Shown piece after piece: positions 28,856 to 39,547 of a stretch of DNA of 64,000 nucleotides (its first letter is position 1; every line of letters starts with the position of its first letter). The notes below the pieces were generated by a model, which saw only the letters and a list, made by a program, of their open reading frames with translations, had not been told where the DNA came from and did not search any database. The position numbers and the translations under genes are program-made. The DNA is from Phycisphaerae bacterium (GTDB taxonomy: Bacteria > Planctomycetota > Phycisphaerae > UBA1845). The DNA is taken from contig JAJVHU010000022.1 of the NCBI GenBank assembly GCA_022072505.1, positions 1 to 64,000 on the forward strand, given 5' to 3'.

Positions 28856-31210
28856 TCACGGACATTCCGCCGTCCGGCACAGCGCGCATTCGTCGAGGCA
28901 GACTTCGTGCGATCCCGTCTGATCCTTCCACTTCGCCTTGCCCGCGCCGCCTTCATCCAGCATGATCTCGCGCACGCGCCCGCCGTCGTTCGACACGGAG
29001 ACGATCGTGCCTTCGACGAGGTTGCTGCGGATCACCGCCTTGAGCGTTCCGCCGCTCGAGCAGCGAACCTTGAACTTCGTCACCGCTCCGCAGACGACCT
29101 TCGGCAGCGGCATGTGCCACGCCCCGCGACCCTGCGTCGACGCGACCAGCCTCCCCTGAACCAGGTCCACCACCAGATCCACCACCGGCGAGTGCGGCAT
29201 GCGCAGTCCGGACAACGTCCACGTCCCTCCGTCGTCGGCGGTGACGTAGACCCCCGCGTCCGTGCCCGCGAAGATGAACCGGTCCGCGCCATCGTTATGC
29301 ACCGCGACGCAGTTGACCGGCACGTCGGGCAGGTCGCCGTCCAGTGTCACCCAGGTGTCACCGTGATCGAACGTCGCCTGAACCTGATCCACCCCGAACC
29401 ACGCCGTCGCCAGCACCGCCGTCCCGTCATCCAGCGGATCCACGGCGATCTCGCGCGTCACGCGAGGCCAGCCGGGACGGTCCGTCAGCTTCAGAGAGAA
29501 GTTCCGTCCGCCGTCGCGGCTGACCAGAACGCGCCCGTCGTTCGTCGCGGCGTAGACCGTCTGCGCGTCGCTCGGCGCGATCGCCAGCGCCCGCACCGCC
29601 GCGGGCGATCCGCCGGTGATATCCCCGCTGATCGCCGACCACGACCCGCCGTTGTTCACGCTCTGATAGATGCGGTGCGTCGCATAAAGCATGCGCCCCG
29701 ACGTCTGCGGGTCGAAGGCGTGCGGCGGCAGGAAGCAATTGCGGTCGCCGGTGCTGATGCCGGACCCGCTGAAGTTGAACGAGTTTCCTCCGTTGGTGGA
29801 CCGGAAGAGGTTCCCCGTCCCCTGATATTCCGCAAGCATGATGTCCGGATTGAAAGGGCTGAGCGACGTGTAACCGCCGTCGCCGCCCACCCGGTTCACC
29901 CACTGAAGGTCGCCCGTCCGGATGCACGACCCGTTGTCCTGAAACCCCGCGAGCAGGAAATCCCGGTTCGTTGGATGCACCGACAGTCCGGCGTAGAACT
30001 GAATGACCCCCAGCCCCACGTTCAGCGACTGCCAACTGTTGCCCAGGTCCGATGTGCGATGCAGACCGCCGTCATCCGCCACCAGCAGACGCCCCGAGGC
30101 GTCCCACGCGAACCCGTGCAAGTCCACGTGCGGCGGCGTGCGGTTCGCGTAGCTTTGCCCGGCGGCGGTCCCGCGCAGCATCTCCAGACCGCCGAGAAAA
30201 AACGTATCCGGATCGGTCGGGCGGATCGTCACGGTGGACAGGTACCAGCCGTAGGTCGCCTGAAAATTGCCGGGACTGACGTCCACCCACGTGTCGCCGC
30301 CGTTGTCGCTGCGGAACACGCCCCGCGTGCTCGCGCCGCCTCCGTTGGCGTCGCTGCGGTTCACGAAGATCGCGTACAACCGGTTCGGATTCGACCGCGC
30401 GACCGCCAGCGACACACGACCGACGTTCGTCGTTGGCAGAATGCTCGTCAATTTCGTGAACGACGCCCCGCCGTCCACGCTTCGGTAGATGCCGTTGCCG
30501 GTGTCGCCGAAAATGTGCCCGATCGCCGCGTAGACCCGGTCGCCGTCCGTCGGATCGACGACGAGGTCCGTCGCCGCCAGCGCCGGAATCCCGGTCGTCA
30601 GCGGGGTCCACGTCCGCCCCGCATCGGTGGATTTGAACACGCCGACGCCGGCGCCGCCGTCCGGGTGTCCCTTCGCCGCGACCCGCGCGGGGAACCCGCC
30701 CGCGTATCCGACCGCGGCATAAAGGACGTTGCCGTCCGTCGGCGACACCGCGATCTGGGCGAACGTCCGTCCCGAGAAGGTGTCGGCCGCGAGAATTTCC
30801 CAGGTGTCTCCGCCGTCGGTTGTCTTGTAGATCCCGAGACCGTAAACGCTGTGATTCGCGTAGTTCGCCTCGCCCGAGCCTGCGTACACCACGTCGTCAT
30901 CCAGCGGATCCAGCGCCAGCGCCCCGATCGAGCAGATCGGCAGATGATCCGTCAGCGGAATCCAGCTCACCCCGCCGTCGAGGGTCTTCCAGACCCCTCC
31001 GTCAGCCCCGCCCACGTAGTATTTATCCGGATCCGTCGGGCTGGCGACGACGCAGGACAACCGTCCCGTGTACGTCCCGTTGGTGATCGGCGCGGGCCCG
31101 AGTTCGATCCAGTCGTTGGCCCGGACCGCTTGCCGTGGCGCCCACCCCGTCAGAAAAGCGAGCAAACCCAGAAAAGGGGCGACGCTGCGTGCTCGTTGGG
31201 TGCGGTTCAT
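28856..31210 (-). CDS. Secreted BNR/sortilin-like beta-propeller protein
   Basis: A 784-residue exported protein. The signal peptide ends near QAVRAND. The rest is a run of BNR/Asp-box and VPS10-like blades with recurring S/T-x-DGGxTW cores, such as SVDGGASF, SDNGGDTW, STNGGNSF and SRDGGRNF. These make large propellers that bind glycans or proteins; some relatives are glycosidases, but no catalytic set is recognised here. The C-terminal 80 residues are Cys-containing (CSSGGTLK, then CLDECALCRTAECP) and may form a small disulfide module. Its ATG overlaps the DUF4198 stop by four bases, so the two are co-translated. Confidence 0.85.
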   Translation of the reverse strand: MNRTQRARSVAPFLGLLAFLTGWAPRQAVRANDWIELGPAPITNGTYTGRLSCVVASPTDPDKYYVGGADGGVWKTLDGGVSWIPLTDHLPICSIGALALDPLDDDVVYAGSGEANYANHSVYGLGIYKTTDGGDTWEILAADTFSGRTFAQIAVSPTDGNVLYAAVGYAGGFPARVAAKGHPDGGAGVGVFKSTDAGRTWTPLTTGIPALAATDLVVDPTDGDRVYAAIGHIFGDTGNGIYRSVDGGASFTKLTSILPTTNVGRVSLAVARSNPNRLYAIFVNRSDANGGGASTRGVFRSDNGGDTWVDVSPGNFQATYGWYLSTVTIRPTDPDTFFLGGLEMLRGTAAGQSYANRTPPHVDLHGFAWDASGRLLVADDGGLHRTSDLGNSWQSLNVGLGVIQFYAGLSVHPTNRDFLLAGFQDNGSCIRTGDLQWVNRVGGDGGYTSLSPFNPDIMLAEYQGTGNLFRSTNGGNSFNFSGSGISTGDRNCFLPPHAFDPQTSGRMLYATHRIYQSVNNGGSWSAISGDITGGSPAAVRALAIAPSDAQTVYAATNDGRVLVSRDGGRNFSLKLTDRPGWPRVTREIAVDPLDDGTAVLATAWFGVDQVQATFDHGDTWVTLDGDLPDVPVNCVAVHNDGADRFIFAGTDAGVYVTADDGGTWTLSGLRMPHSPVVDLVVDLVQGRLVASTQGRGAWHMPLPKVVCGAVTKFKVRCSSGGTLKAVIRSNLVEGTIVSVSNDGGRVREIMLDEGGAGKAKWKDQTGSHEVCLDECALCRTAECP

Positions 31211-31968
31211 GATTCGTCTCCCTTCTGCCGCGACTCCTCGGCGACCCCCGGGGCGGGCACGTCGAAGATCAGTTCCGCCGTGTACGTCACGCCCTCCACC
31301 TCTCGCTCGAACCGCACCGTCCAGCGCCCCGCATGTGTCACCCGGAAGTGCGTCGCTCCGACCGCGTCCGTGTTGCCGCTCTGCAACGTTCCGTCCGGCG
31401 CGATCGCGGTCACCGGTTGTCCGACGAGCTTGTCCCCCTCTAAATAACATCGCACCGGAAGGTCGTCCCCGGACGACATCCGCGTCGGGTCCATCAGCGG
31501 CACGATCTCCGCCTTCCCCCCGACTTTCGCGGTCAGCCCGGTTCCCGGCGGCGTCGCCTTCCGGCTGCCGTCGGAAACACGCACGATGAACTTCGTGCAG
31601 TGCGTCGTCCGCTGCCACGAATCCCGGAAGCCCTTCTGCGACGCGGACCCAACGCCGACGGCGACCAGCGCGTACCCCGGTTGTTCAAACACCAGAACGA
31701 GTTCGCGCGACGCCGCGGCGTCCGTCTCGACCGTCCGCTGCCCGCCCGACTGTCGAACAATGAACTGGCCGACGTTCGCCTCGGCCCAGGTTGCGTCGTC
31801 CGGCAGCGCCAGCGACAACGTGATCGGCTGACCGACCGTTGTCGCCAGCCGATCCGCTCGCACCCCGCCGGAGGACTCTTGCGCGGCGATCGCGCCGGAA
31901 ACCCACATCAGGGAACAACAAAGCCAAGGCGTCATCATCAGCCGTCCGCGCACGTTGCGAGTCAACAC
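31207..31968 (-). CDS. Exported DUF4198-like protein
   Basis: A 253-residue secreted protein. The GTG at 31968 has a GGAGG ribosome binding site seven bases upstream and leads a signal peptide cut near IAAQ. The body has the all-beta pattern of DUF4198-type proteins: LVFEQPGYALVAVGV, an HCTKFIVRV segment, YLEGDKLVGQPVTAI and an Ig-like C-terminal stretch (GRWTVRFE). Relatives occur beside metal transport or uptake genes. Here the partner is the BNR-propeller gene it overlaps. Function unknown. Confidence 0.7.
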   Translation of the reverse strand: MLTRNVRGRLMMTPWLCCSLMWVSGAIAAQESSGGVRADRLATTVGQPITLSLALPDDATWAEANVGQFIVRQSGGQRTVETDAAASRELVLVFEQPGYALVAVGVGSASQKGFRDSWQRTTHCTKFIVRVSDGSRKATPPGTGLTAKVGGKAEIVPLMDPTRMSSGDDLPVRCYLEGDKLVGQPVTAIAPDGTLQSGNTDAVGATHFRVTHAGRWTVRFEREVEGVTYTAELIFDVPAPGVAEESRQKGDES

Positions 31969-32160
31969 CGGCGCACCTCCTTTTCTGAAAAGGCCTCCCC
32001 GGGAGCGATTGCGGTACGCCTCTAGTGTAACAACCTCAGAACCGCCGCGATACCGCCGCAGAAAAAAACGACGCAGGCGAGAAGCGACTTTCTCCTCGCC
32101 TGCGTCAGATAATCTCCCCGAAGGATCTCGGCTCGCGGGACGCGCCGACGCCTCTGCTTA

Positions 32161-32238
32161 GACGCGGTTGAAAACCGAGCCGCGCCCGTCAGGAAGCGTT
32201 CTTTTTCCGCTCTGCCCCGGAGGTTTTGAAACAGCGTC
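32161..32238. mobile_element. Family A repeat element, complete copy
   Basis: 78 bases, from GACGCGGTTGAAAACC to GGTTTTGAAACAGCGTC, flanked by TTA on both sides. It lies between the DUF4198 gene and the end of the propeller-dihaem gene and is intact. Confidence 0.8.
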
Positions 32239-32245
32239 TTAATCC

Positions 32246-35026
32246 CTACCGGCAACCGCCGTTGCCGGGGTGGCTTTCCGGATCGGCCGGGTTGCAGCCC
32301 GCGTCCAGCTCATCCCGGTCGAAGTATCCGTCGAGGTCGCGGTCCACCCCGAGGCGCGTCTGCGTTCCGGACGCCACGACCGTGAACGTCAGTTCGCTCC
32401 CGTCCGCCGCGGACGCCGCAAGGTCTCGGAACCGGACAACCTCGCCTTGACGGTCCGACTGAACCTGATGGCGCTCCACGAGGACATACCCGCGGGCGAT
32501 GCCCCCCTGAACGCCCTTCACGATCAAGCCGACGGCGCCTCGGTCCGCCAGCCGGCGCAATTGCCCCAGATGTCCGCGCGTCGCGGGGTCGCGGTGGTTC
32601 GCCGAGTTGAGCGTCACCTGGACGCCGACAGCCGCGTGCGCGTCCTGACTGTCCGGTCCGCGAAGCTCGCGGAAGTTGTTGTTGCCGCCCACCGGAAGGT
32701 CCGACCCGGAGAACGCCAGCATGAACGCGACGAAGTCCGCCACCTCCTGATCGTCCCGCATCCGGAAGATCGGCTCATCCACAAAACGCGCGATCGAGTC
32801 CACGCTCCCGTCATGAATGAAGCCGAACCCGGACGCGTTCTCCGCAAGCGTGAAGTCGCATCCGACCTTCTCGTACACGTTGCGCAGGTGCGGAATCTTG
32901 ATCGCCTTGTTCGTCGATCCGTCCAGCGACGTGACCGCGTGATGCTTCTCTCCGTTAGGCCCGATCGGAAAGTCCTCGAACCGGTTGGAAACGCGGCGCA
33001 GGTTGCTGCCCATCCCCGTCGGAAGCGTGTGACACGACACGCAGTCGATCACGCCGTCGTCCATCAGACCGCGGCGGTAACGGTCCAGCGCGCGCCGCGC
33101 GTTGCCTGAAGGCAGCGGATCGCCCTCGTCCAGCCCGCCCTGGTTCCTGAACCGTCCCGTCGCGTGATGCCCCGGCAGCGGAAGATCCTCGGGCAACGAG
33201 TTGTCCAGGTTGCGGAACGGGTTCGGCGGGAAATGAATCGTCGCCAGGAAATCCTCGAACTCCTGCATGTCGCCGCCCTTCAGGGGACGGTCGCCGCCCT
33301 GAAGCTGAACGAACGCCCCCGCGAATTCCTCGATCCCGTCCCGGTCGCCGCGCCAGTGATGCGGCTCCTTGCCGATGATGTCCTGAAGCGTCTGCGTCAT
33401 CATCGGTCCCTTCATCGGGTGAAAGTCCTCGCACGCGTTGTCGAACACCGGCAGGCAGTTCTGATTGAAGTCCTTCATCTCGCCCGCCGGGTCGCCCAGA
33501 TCCCACGCCAGCCGGTCCATCCTCGCGTCCACGTGGCACGAGGCGCACGCAATATGCCCCAGTCCCGAGTTGCGGTGCGTGTCATACAGATGCTTGCGTC
33601 CCGTCCTGATCGCCTGCGGCGTCGGGTCAAACGACAGCGGCGCCCGCGACGACTCAATCAGCGCGTCTCCGTCGAGCCCCGTCAGCACCGAGATCGTGTT
33701 CTCGAAATGATTCAGGACGTAAAGCGCGCCGCCGTCTCCCGACAGAACGACGCCCGACGGCCCCTCCCCGACGACGAAGGGCCCGGCGACGCGCACCCCC
33801 GCGCCATCCACGACCACCACGTTGTTCGACCCCTTCCCCACGATGTAACCCCGCGTGCCCTCTGCGTTCCACGCGATGCCCCGCGGGTCGCCGATCGCCT
33901 GCGGGCGAAGCTCCGGGGCGATCCGCGGCTTCTCATACGTGAGGTGCGGATTCAGGTCGCGCACCGTCGCTGCGGAGCCCGACGGATCCGCCAGCGCGAG
34001 GTTGACCCGCAGAAACCGGCCTTGAATATTCGGCTCGAAGCGGATCTCGTTCGTCGCGTCCGTGCCGACGACGGTGATTTCGCCCGTCGTCGGATGCACC
34101 GCCAGCGACATGCAGAGGTTCATCAGGCGGTGGAGGTAAGTCACTTCCAGCGTCGCCACGTCGATCACCGCCACGTCCCGGTCCGGCAGATCCCAGCCGA
34201 TCGGCCGGTCCGAGTGATCCGCCAACGCCCCGCTGACCAGCTCCGTCCAGTCTCCTTCGTTGTCGTCGAGCCAGCGACCCTCGTTGGACTTCCGCACAAT
34301 AAGCCCCACCCCCGGCGGCGGCGGCAAGTCCGGGTTGATCGGCGGCAGAAACTCAGTTTCGTGGTTCGGCGGCGGATTGACCCCGCCGTAAGGCCCGAGC
34401 GGGTCGTTCACCACGTTCTTCGGAAACGCGATCGTCCCGTCGCCGGTGCTGCCGCCGCCCAGGATCGTCGTTCCGTTTCCGGACTCAAAGATCGCCACAT
34501 ATACCTTCGTCCCGTCCGCGCTGACCGCCAGCGCACGAGGTTCCTCTCCGAGGATCGGCGCCGTCACGGGAGGCTGCTCCGGCTTGTCCGGGTCGAACAC
34601 CTGCACCGCGTTCGCCTGCGAGCACGAGACGAACGCCCGCAAGGGCGTCCCGGCGAACACCACGTCACAGGGTTCGTCCAGCGTCCGTAGCGTGGCGATC
34701 ACGTTCAGCGATTCAAGATCGACAACACTCACCGAGTCCGAAACGTGGTTCACCACCCACGCACGATCCTTGCTCAGCGCCCGCACCGACACCGGATCCA
34801 CCCCGACCGGCACGGACGCCAGCCAGACCGGCGCCGCAACGCCGTCTCCGGTCACGTCGAATATCTCCAGCCGGCCGTCCGCGGTATTGACCGCCAGCAG
34901 CCGCGACCCGTCCGGGGTCAACGTGATCGGGTGTACCTGAGGGGTCTCGAAATTGACGTAAGCATCGTCGCCCGCAAAAGATATAGCCGGACACAGCAGG
35001 ATCCACCCCCACTTGGCAGTTAACAT
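32246..35026 (-). CDS. Beta-propeller/dihaem cytochrome c protein
   Basis: A 926-residue exported protein. The ATG at 35026 has an AGGAGG site and a signal peptide (MLTAKWGWILLCPAISFA). The first half is a YVTN/lactonase-type propeller (LTPDGSRLLAVNTADG, then VVDGAGVRVAGPFVVGEGP). The second half holds two c-type haem sites, CASCH and CVSCH, in a frame like di-haem cytochrome c peroxidase/MauG relatives. There is also a C-terminal PA-like segment (AVGLIVKGVQGGIARGYVL). Its last residues fit a dockerin-like calcium loop (DRDLDGYFDRDELD). Likely a periplasmic or surface oxidoreductase, substrate unknown. Confidence 0.82.
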   Translation of the reverse strand: MLTAKWGWILLCPAISFAGDDAYVNFETPQVHPITLTPDGSRLLAVNTADGRLEIFDVTGDGVAAPVWLASVPVGVDPVSVRALSKDRAWVVNHVSDSVSVVDLESLNVIATLRTLDEPCDVVFAGTPLRAFVSCSQANAVQVFDPDKPEQPPVTAPILGEEPRALAVSADGTKVYVAIFESGNGTTILGGGSTGDGTIAFPKNVVNDPLGPYGGVNPPPNHETEFLPPINPDLPPPPGVGLIVRKSNEGRWLDDNEGDWTELVSGALADHSDRPIGWDLPDRDVAVIDVATLEVTYLHRLMNLCMSLAVHPTTGEITVVGTDATNEIRFEPNIQGRFLRVNLALADPSGSAATVRDLNPHLTYEKPRIAPELRPQAIGDPRGIAWNAEGTRGYIVGKGSNNVVVVDGAGVRVAGPFVVGEGPSGVVLSGDGGALYVLNHFENTISVLTGLDGDALIESSRAPLSFDPTPQAIRTGRKHLYDTHRNSGLGHIACASCHVDARMDRLAWDLGDPAGEMKDFNQNCLPVFDNACEDFHPMKGPMMTQTLQDIIGKEPHHWRGDRDGIEEFAGAFVQLQGGDRPLKGGDMQEFEDFLATIHFPPNPFRNLDNSLPEDLPLPGHHATGRFRNQGGLDEGDPLPSGNARRALDRYRRGLMDDGVIDCVSCHTLPTGMGSNLRRVSNRFEDFPIGPNGEKHHAVTSLDGSTNKAIKIPHLRNVYEKVGCDFTLAENASGFGFIHDGSVDSIARFVDEPIFRMRDDQEVADFVAFMLAFSGSDLPVGGNNNFRELRGPDSQDAHAAVGVQVTLNSANHRDPATRGHLGQLRRLADRGAVGLIVKGVQGGIARGYVLVERHQVQSDRQGEVVRFRDLAASAADGSELTFTVVASGTQTRLGVDRDLDGYFDRDELDAGCNPADPESHPGNGGCR

Positions 35027-35586
35027 TCCCTTATTCCTCCTCTTTCTTGCGCTAACGCGACCCTCGGGGCGACGTTGCGACGCGATCGCATGTGAACTTG
35101 ACAGTGTACCGGGGGATTCCGCCCGCCGGAACCGCGCGACGGTTATTGACAACTTGAAACCGGGCAAAATACCCGGATCGCGTTGCCGCTCTGTTTCGGT
35201 TCAGGTGAATTCGGCATTCCGAAACCGAGCTGCGCCCGTAAGAAAGCGGGTGCTCCCGATCCCGAACCAAGCCGTGCCTGCCCTTTACGTCGCACCACGA
35301 TGTCAAGGACCAAGAAGCGCTCTTCGTCCCACCCGTGCCGTAGGTATTGCACCAGCGTACAAGCCCGAAGCTCGCCGCGATCCGTCATGACAACGTTGAC
35401 ACCCCACGGCGCGGTTGCGTGAGGGGAAATTATTCGGTCTAGGCCGCGGTTACGATGTGCGGCGTCAGAATCCCCCGAGGTGCGGCGCTGCGGGAAGCGA
35501 GGTCTCCCCGACGGGTCGGGACGCGGGTAGGATCCCGGTCCGGGTCGTACCTCAGGACGAAAATCTAAGGAACAAGGAACTTCTCA
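35027..35586. other. Intergenic region with decayed family A copy
   Basis: 560 bases between divergent genes. At about 35217-35250 lies a decayed family A core (CCGAAACCGAGCTGCGCCCGTAAG). A TTGACA at 35396 has no matching -10 at the right distance. An AAGGAAC purine stretch precedes the PQQ-like gene. No RNA gene was recognised. Confidence 0.5.
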
Positions 35587-37149
35587 ATGAAGACGGCACG
35601 CATTCTGGCGGGTCTGATGATGCTGGCCTGGGTATCAGGAGCCTCGGCGCGGCAGGGGGCGCCCGGGTCTGACGCGGACTGGCCTCAGTGGCGCGGACCC
35701 CTCGGGATCGGAGTGGCGCCGAAGTCCAACCCGCCGATCACCTGGTCGGAGACGGAGAACATCCGCTGGAAAGTCGAACTCCCGGGACGAAGCCACGCCA
35801 CGCCGATCATCTGGAAGGATCGCGTGTACATCCTGACCGCCGTGCAGACGGACAAGGAAGTCGCCCCGCCTGCGGACGCGACCCCCGCCGAAGGCGCGCC
35901 GCCGGCGCGACCCGGAGAAGGTCGCGGTCCGGGAGACGGTCCTCAACCGCCTCAGCGCGGCGGCCCGTCCGCGCTGGACGCCGCCGCTCAGGAGCGCCCG
36001 GAGGGGCAGGATCGTCCGCGCGGCGAGGGACAGCCGCCGCCGGGTCGGGGTGAAGGCCAGCCTCCGCCGGGCCGCGGCGACGGTCCCCCGTCGGGACGTG
36101 GAGGTCCGCCGGGCGGGTTCCCGGGACGCGGACCGCGCCGACCGACGCACATCTACAAATTCTCCGTCCTCGCCCTGGACCGCGCGACAGGAAAGACGGT
36201 CTGGGAGAAGGTCGTCAAGGAGGAACTTCCGCACGAAGCCGGACATCAGGACGCGTCGCAGGCCTCCTGCTCCCCGCTGACGGACGGTCAGCATCTTTAT
36301 GCGTTTTTCGGTTCGCGCGGGTTGTACTGCCTGACGATGGACGGGCAGGTGAAGTGGGAGAAAGACCTCGGCGATATGCGGACCCGCAACGGCTTCGGCG
36401 AGGGCAGCTCACCGGCCCTGCACGGGGACACGCTCGTCGTCACCTGGGACCACGAGGGGGATTCGTTCATCGTCGCCCTGGACAAGAACACAGGCCAGGA
36501 GAAGTGGCGCAAACCCCGCGATGAGAGCACCTCGTGGGCGACGCCGCTGGTCGTCGAGCACAACGGAAAGGCCCAGGTCATCGCCTCCGCGACCAACCGC
36601 GTCCGCGCCTACGACCTGGCGACCGGCGACGTGCTCTGGGAATGCGCAGGCATGACCGGAAACGTCGTGCCCACGCCGATGCATCGGGACGGGACGGTCT
36701 ACGCGATCAGCGGGTTCCGCGGGGCGGCGCTGCTGGCGATCAAACTCGCCGAAGCGCGGGGCGACATCACGAACTCGCCCGCGATCGCGTGGAAGTACGA
36801 CAAGGACACGCCCTACGTCCCGTCGGCCGTGCTCACGCCCGAGCGCCTGTACTTTGTCCAGAACAACAACGGCATCCTCACCTGTCTGAATGCAAAAACG
36901 GGCGAGAAAGCCTTCGGTCCGCAGCGGCTGGACTCGATCAAGGGCGTGTACGCTTCGCTGGTGGCGGCGTCGGATCGCATCTACCTGACGGGGCGCAACG
37001 GGCGCACGATCGTCTTCAAGGACGCGCCGTCGTACGAGCAGCTTGCGGACAACGCCCTGGACGACGTGTTCAACGCCTCGCCGGCGATCGCGGGCGACGA
37101 GTTGTACCTGCGCGGCGAGAAGCGCCTCTACTGCATTGCGCGGCCTTGA
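35587..37149 (+). CDS. PQQ-like beta-propeller protein with Pro/Gly/Arg insert
   Basis: A 520-residue exported protein with a signal peptide ending near ASARQ. The fold is the eight-bladed PQQ/BamB-like propeller: DWPQWRGPLGIGV at the start, then repeated blades such as LYAFFGSRGLYCLTMDGQVKWEKDL and VLALDRATGKTVWEKV. Between the first blades, about residues 110-182, sits a low-complexity insert of RGEGQPPPG-type repeats that is probably a disordered surface loop. No PQQ-dehydrogenase catalytic residues are evident, so a scaffold or binding role is more likely. Planctomycetes carry many such proteins. Confidence 0.85.
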   Translation: MKTARILAGLMMLAWVSGASARQGAPGSDADWPQWRGPLGIGVAPKSNPPITWSETENIRWKVELPGRSHATPIIWKDRVYILTAVQTDKEVAPPADATPAEGAPPARPGEGRGPGDGPQPPQRGGPSALDAAAQERPEGQDRPRGEGQPPPGRGEGQPPPGRGDGPPSGRGGPPGGFPGRGPRRPTHIYKFSVLALDRATGKTVWEKVVKEELPHEAGHQDASQASCSPLTDGQHLYAFFGSRGLYCLTMDGQVKWEKDLGDMRTRNGFGEGSSPALHGDTLVVTWDHEGDSFIVALDKNTGQEKWRKPRDESTSWATPLVVEHNGKAQVIASATNRVRAYDLATGDVLWECAGMTGNVVPTPMHRDGTVYAISGFRGAALLAIKLAEARGDITNSPAIAWKYDKDTPYVPSAVLTPERLYFVQNNNGILTCLNAKTGEKAFGPQRLDSIKGVYASLVAASDRIYLTGRNGRTIVFKDAPSYEQLADNALDDVFNASPAIAGDELYLRGEKRLYCIARP

Positions 37150-37484
37150 CCCCGAAGACCCGCGCCGTGCGTGAATCCGCCCGCACTGGGCGTGAATCCG
37201 AAAGAACCCTGTCCGCAGCGGCCGGCGGACGTGCGGGTCACTCGGGAGCGCGGATTCATGTCGCGCCGGCCTGGGGTGCGCTCCGGGGGTTGCGTGCGGT
37301 CTCCGCCGGCTCCCCGAAATGTCCCGCCGTGCCCCGAAACTTCCTCAATTGCGCGACTCGCGTCCGAGAACTTCGTTGAATTCAGGGCTTGGGTCGCCTA
37401 CCGTTTCTTGGGACACTCCCCGTGCGCCGATAGACCCCTGCCGAGTCGGTCGGCCCGGGGTTCCGCAAGTTTCGGAGATTCGTC
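37150..37484. other. Upstream region of the prkA module
   Basis: 335 bases that should hold the prkA promoter. A GGAG lies close to the ATG. A sigma-54-type site was looked for because this module can be nitrogen-regulated elsewhere; only a poor match (TGGGACACTCCCCGTGCG) is present. Confidence 0.35.
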
Positions 37485-39545
37485 ATGGCGGACGCAAAAA
37501 GCCTTGTATCGTTGATTGAAAGCCGGCTGGACGCCCAGGCCTTCCGCGAGCAGCACTGGGAAGGCTCGTTCGAGGAATACCTGGAGCACGTGGCGCGCAA
37601 TCCGCGCATCGCGCGCAACGCCTTCCAGCGCATTTACGACATGATCCTGCACTTCGGGACGGAGCGCTACATGCGCAACCGCGAGGAGATCATCCGCTAC
37701 AAGTTCTTCTCCGACCCGATCGAGAACGGCGCCGACGCCGTCTTCGGACTGGACCGCCCTCTGATGAACCTGGTGGACTTCTTCAAATCCGCCTCGCACG
37801 GATACGGAACCGAGCGGCGCATCCTCCTCCTGCACGGACCGGTCGGATCCTGCAAGAGCACGATCGCCCGCCTGCTCAAGAAAGGCCTCGAGTATTACTC
37901 GCGCCTCGAAGAGGGCGCGTTGTACACGTTCTCGTGGCACCTCCACGACGACGCCGGGAAACCGCACATCCACCCGTGCCCGATGCACGAGGAACCGCTG
38001 AAGCTCATCCCGATCGAGGCCCGCCGCGAGGTGCTCCGCAAGATCAACGAAGGCCTGACCGAGGGCAAGCAGGTCCGCATCGACGGCGCGCTGGATCCTT
38101 TCTGTCGCCGCATGTTCGAAGACCTTCTCGTGAAATACGAGGGCAACTGGCGCAAAGTCATGTCCCACGTCCGCGTCCGCCGGTTCATCCTCTCCGAGAA
38201 GGACCGCCGCGGCATCGGCACGTTCCAGCCGAAGGACGAGAAGAACCAGGACAGCACCGAACTGACCGGCGACATCAACTACCGCAAGATCGCCGAATAC
38301 GGCTCCGACTCGGACCCGCGGGCGTTCAACTTCGACGGGGAGCTGAACATCGCCAACCGCGGCATCGTCGAGTTCATCGAGGTGCTCAAGCTCGAGGTCG
38401 CGTTCCTCTACGACCTGCTCGGCGCGTCGCAGGAGCACGTCATCAAGCCGAAGAAGTTCGCCCAGACCGACATCGACGAGGTCATCATCGGACACACCAA
38501 CGAACCCGAGTACCGCAAGCTCCAGAGCAACGAACTGATGGAGGCGTTCCGCGACCGCACCATCAAGATCGACATCCCCTACAACATCCGCCTCGATGAC
38601 GAGATCGCCATCTATCACAAGGACTTCAACAAGGAGAAGATCCGCGGCATCCACATCGCCCCGCACACCATCGAAACCGCCGCGATGTGGGCGGTCCTGA
38701 CGCGCCTCGACGAGCCGAAAAAGGCGGGGCTGACGCTCCTTCAGAAGCTCAAACTCTACAACGGCAAAAGCATCCCCAACTTCACCGAGGACACCGTCCG
38801 CGAGCTGCGCGACGAATCCCCGCGCGAGGGCATGCAGGGCATCAGCCCGCGCTACATCCAGGACAAGCTCTCCAACTGCCTCGTCGGCGACCAGGCGATC
38901 CAGGAGAAGTGCATCAACCCCTTCATGGTGCTCAACGAGATCGAAGGCGGGCTGGACCATCACAGCCTCCTCAACGACGAGGACACCAAGAAGCAATACA
39001 AGGAGCTGCTTGGCGTCGTCCGCGAGGAATATGAGGACATGCTGAAATCCGAGGTGCAGCGGGCCATCTCCGCCGACGAAGACGCCATCAAGCGCCTCTG
39101 CACCAACTACATCGAAAACGTCCGCGCCTACACGCAAAGGGAGAAAGTGCGCAACAAATACACCGGACGCGACGAGGAGCCGGACGAGCGCCTGATGCGC
39201 TCCATCGAGGAGAAGATCGACATCCCCGATTCGCGCAAGGACGACTTCCGTCAGGAGATCATGAACTACATCGGCGCCCTGGCGCTGGACGGCAAGCGCT
39301 TCGAGTATCACACGAACGCCCGGCTGCACAAGGCGCTCGAACTGAAGCTGTTTGAAGACCAGCGCGACACGATCAAGCTCAAGAACGTCGTCAGCGGCGT
39401 CGTCGATGACGAGACGCAGGCCAAGATCGACGTCGTCAAGCAGCGGCTCATCAAGTACTTCGGGTACAACGAGACCAGCGCGACGGATGTGCTCAACTAC
39501 GTGGCCAGCATCTTTGCGCGGGGCGACAGTAAGAAGGACGATTGA
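37485..39545 (+). CDS. prkA: PrkA-type serine protein kinase/AAA protein
   Basis: A 686-residue homologue of PrkA/YeaG, an AAA+ protein with reported Ser kinase or Lon-like activity, used in stress, starvation and sporulation responses. The N-terminal family block ([25 protein letters not shown]) precedes the Walker A region [21 protein letters not shown]. The C-terminal PrkA domain ends in helical segments. It opens the conserved yeaG-yeaH-spoVR set, whose other members lie downstream on the same strand at 40664 and 42286. The Uma2-like gene starts two bases after its stop. Confidence 0.95.
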   Translation: MADAKSLVSLIESRLDAQAFREQHWEGSFEEYLEHVARNPRIARNAFQRIYDMILHFGTERYMRNREEIIRYKFFSDPIENGADAVFGLDRPLMNLVDFFKSASHGYGTERRILLLHGPVGSCKSTIARLLKKGLEYYSRLEEGALYTFSWHLHDDAGKPHIHPCPMHEEPLKLIPIEARREVLRKINEGLTEGKQVRIDGALDPFCRRMFEDLLVKYEGNWRKVMSHVRVRRFILSEKDRRGIGTFQPKDEKNQDSTELTGDINYRKIAEYGSDSDPRAFNFDGELNIANRGIVEFIEVLKLEVAFLYDLLGASQEHVIKPKKFAQTDIDEVIIGHTNEPEYRKLQSNELMEAFRDRTIKIDIPYNIRLDDEIAIYHKDFNKEKIRGIHIAPHTIETAAMWAVLTRLDEPKKAGLTLLQKLKLYNGKSIPNFTEDTVRELRDESPREGMQGISPRYIQDKLSNCLVGDQAIQEKCINPFMVLNEIEGGLDHHSLLNDEDTKKQYKELLGVVREEYEDMLKSEVQRAISADEDAIKRLCTNYIENVRAYTQREKVRNKYTGRDEEPDERLMRSIEEKIDIPDSRKDDFRQEIMNYIGALALDGKRFEYHTNARLHKALELKLFEDQRDTIKLKNVVSGVVDDETQAKIDVVKQRLIKYFGYNETSATDVLNYVASIFARGDSKKDD

Positions 39546-39547
39546 CG

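Noticed and set aside
26903-31447. Plus-strand 1514-residue open frame
   Set aside because: Runs antisense to copA and the BNR-propeller gene, with composition typical of a GC-rich shadow frame.
35396-35424. Sigma-70 promoter before the PQQ-like gene
   Set aside because: TTGACA is present but no acceptable -10 lies 15-19 bases downstream.
37400-37484. Sigma-54 promoter upstream of prkA
   Set aside because: The best match, TGGGACACTCCCCGTGCG, lacks the TTGC half at the required spacing.
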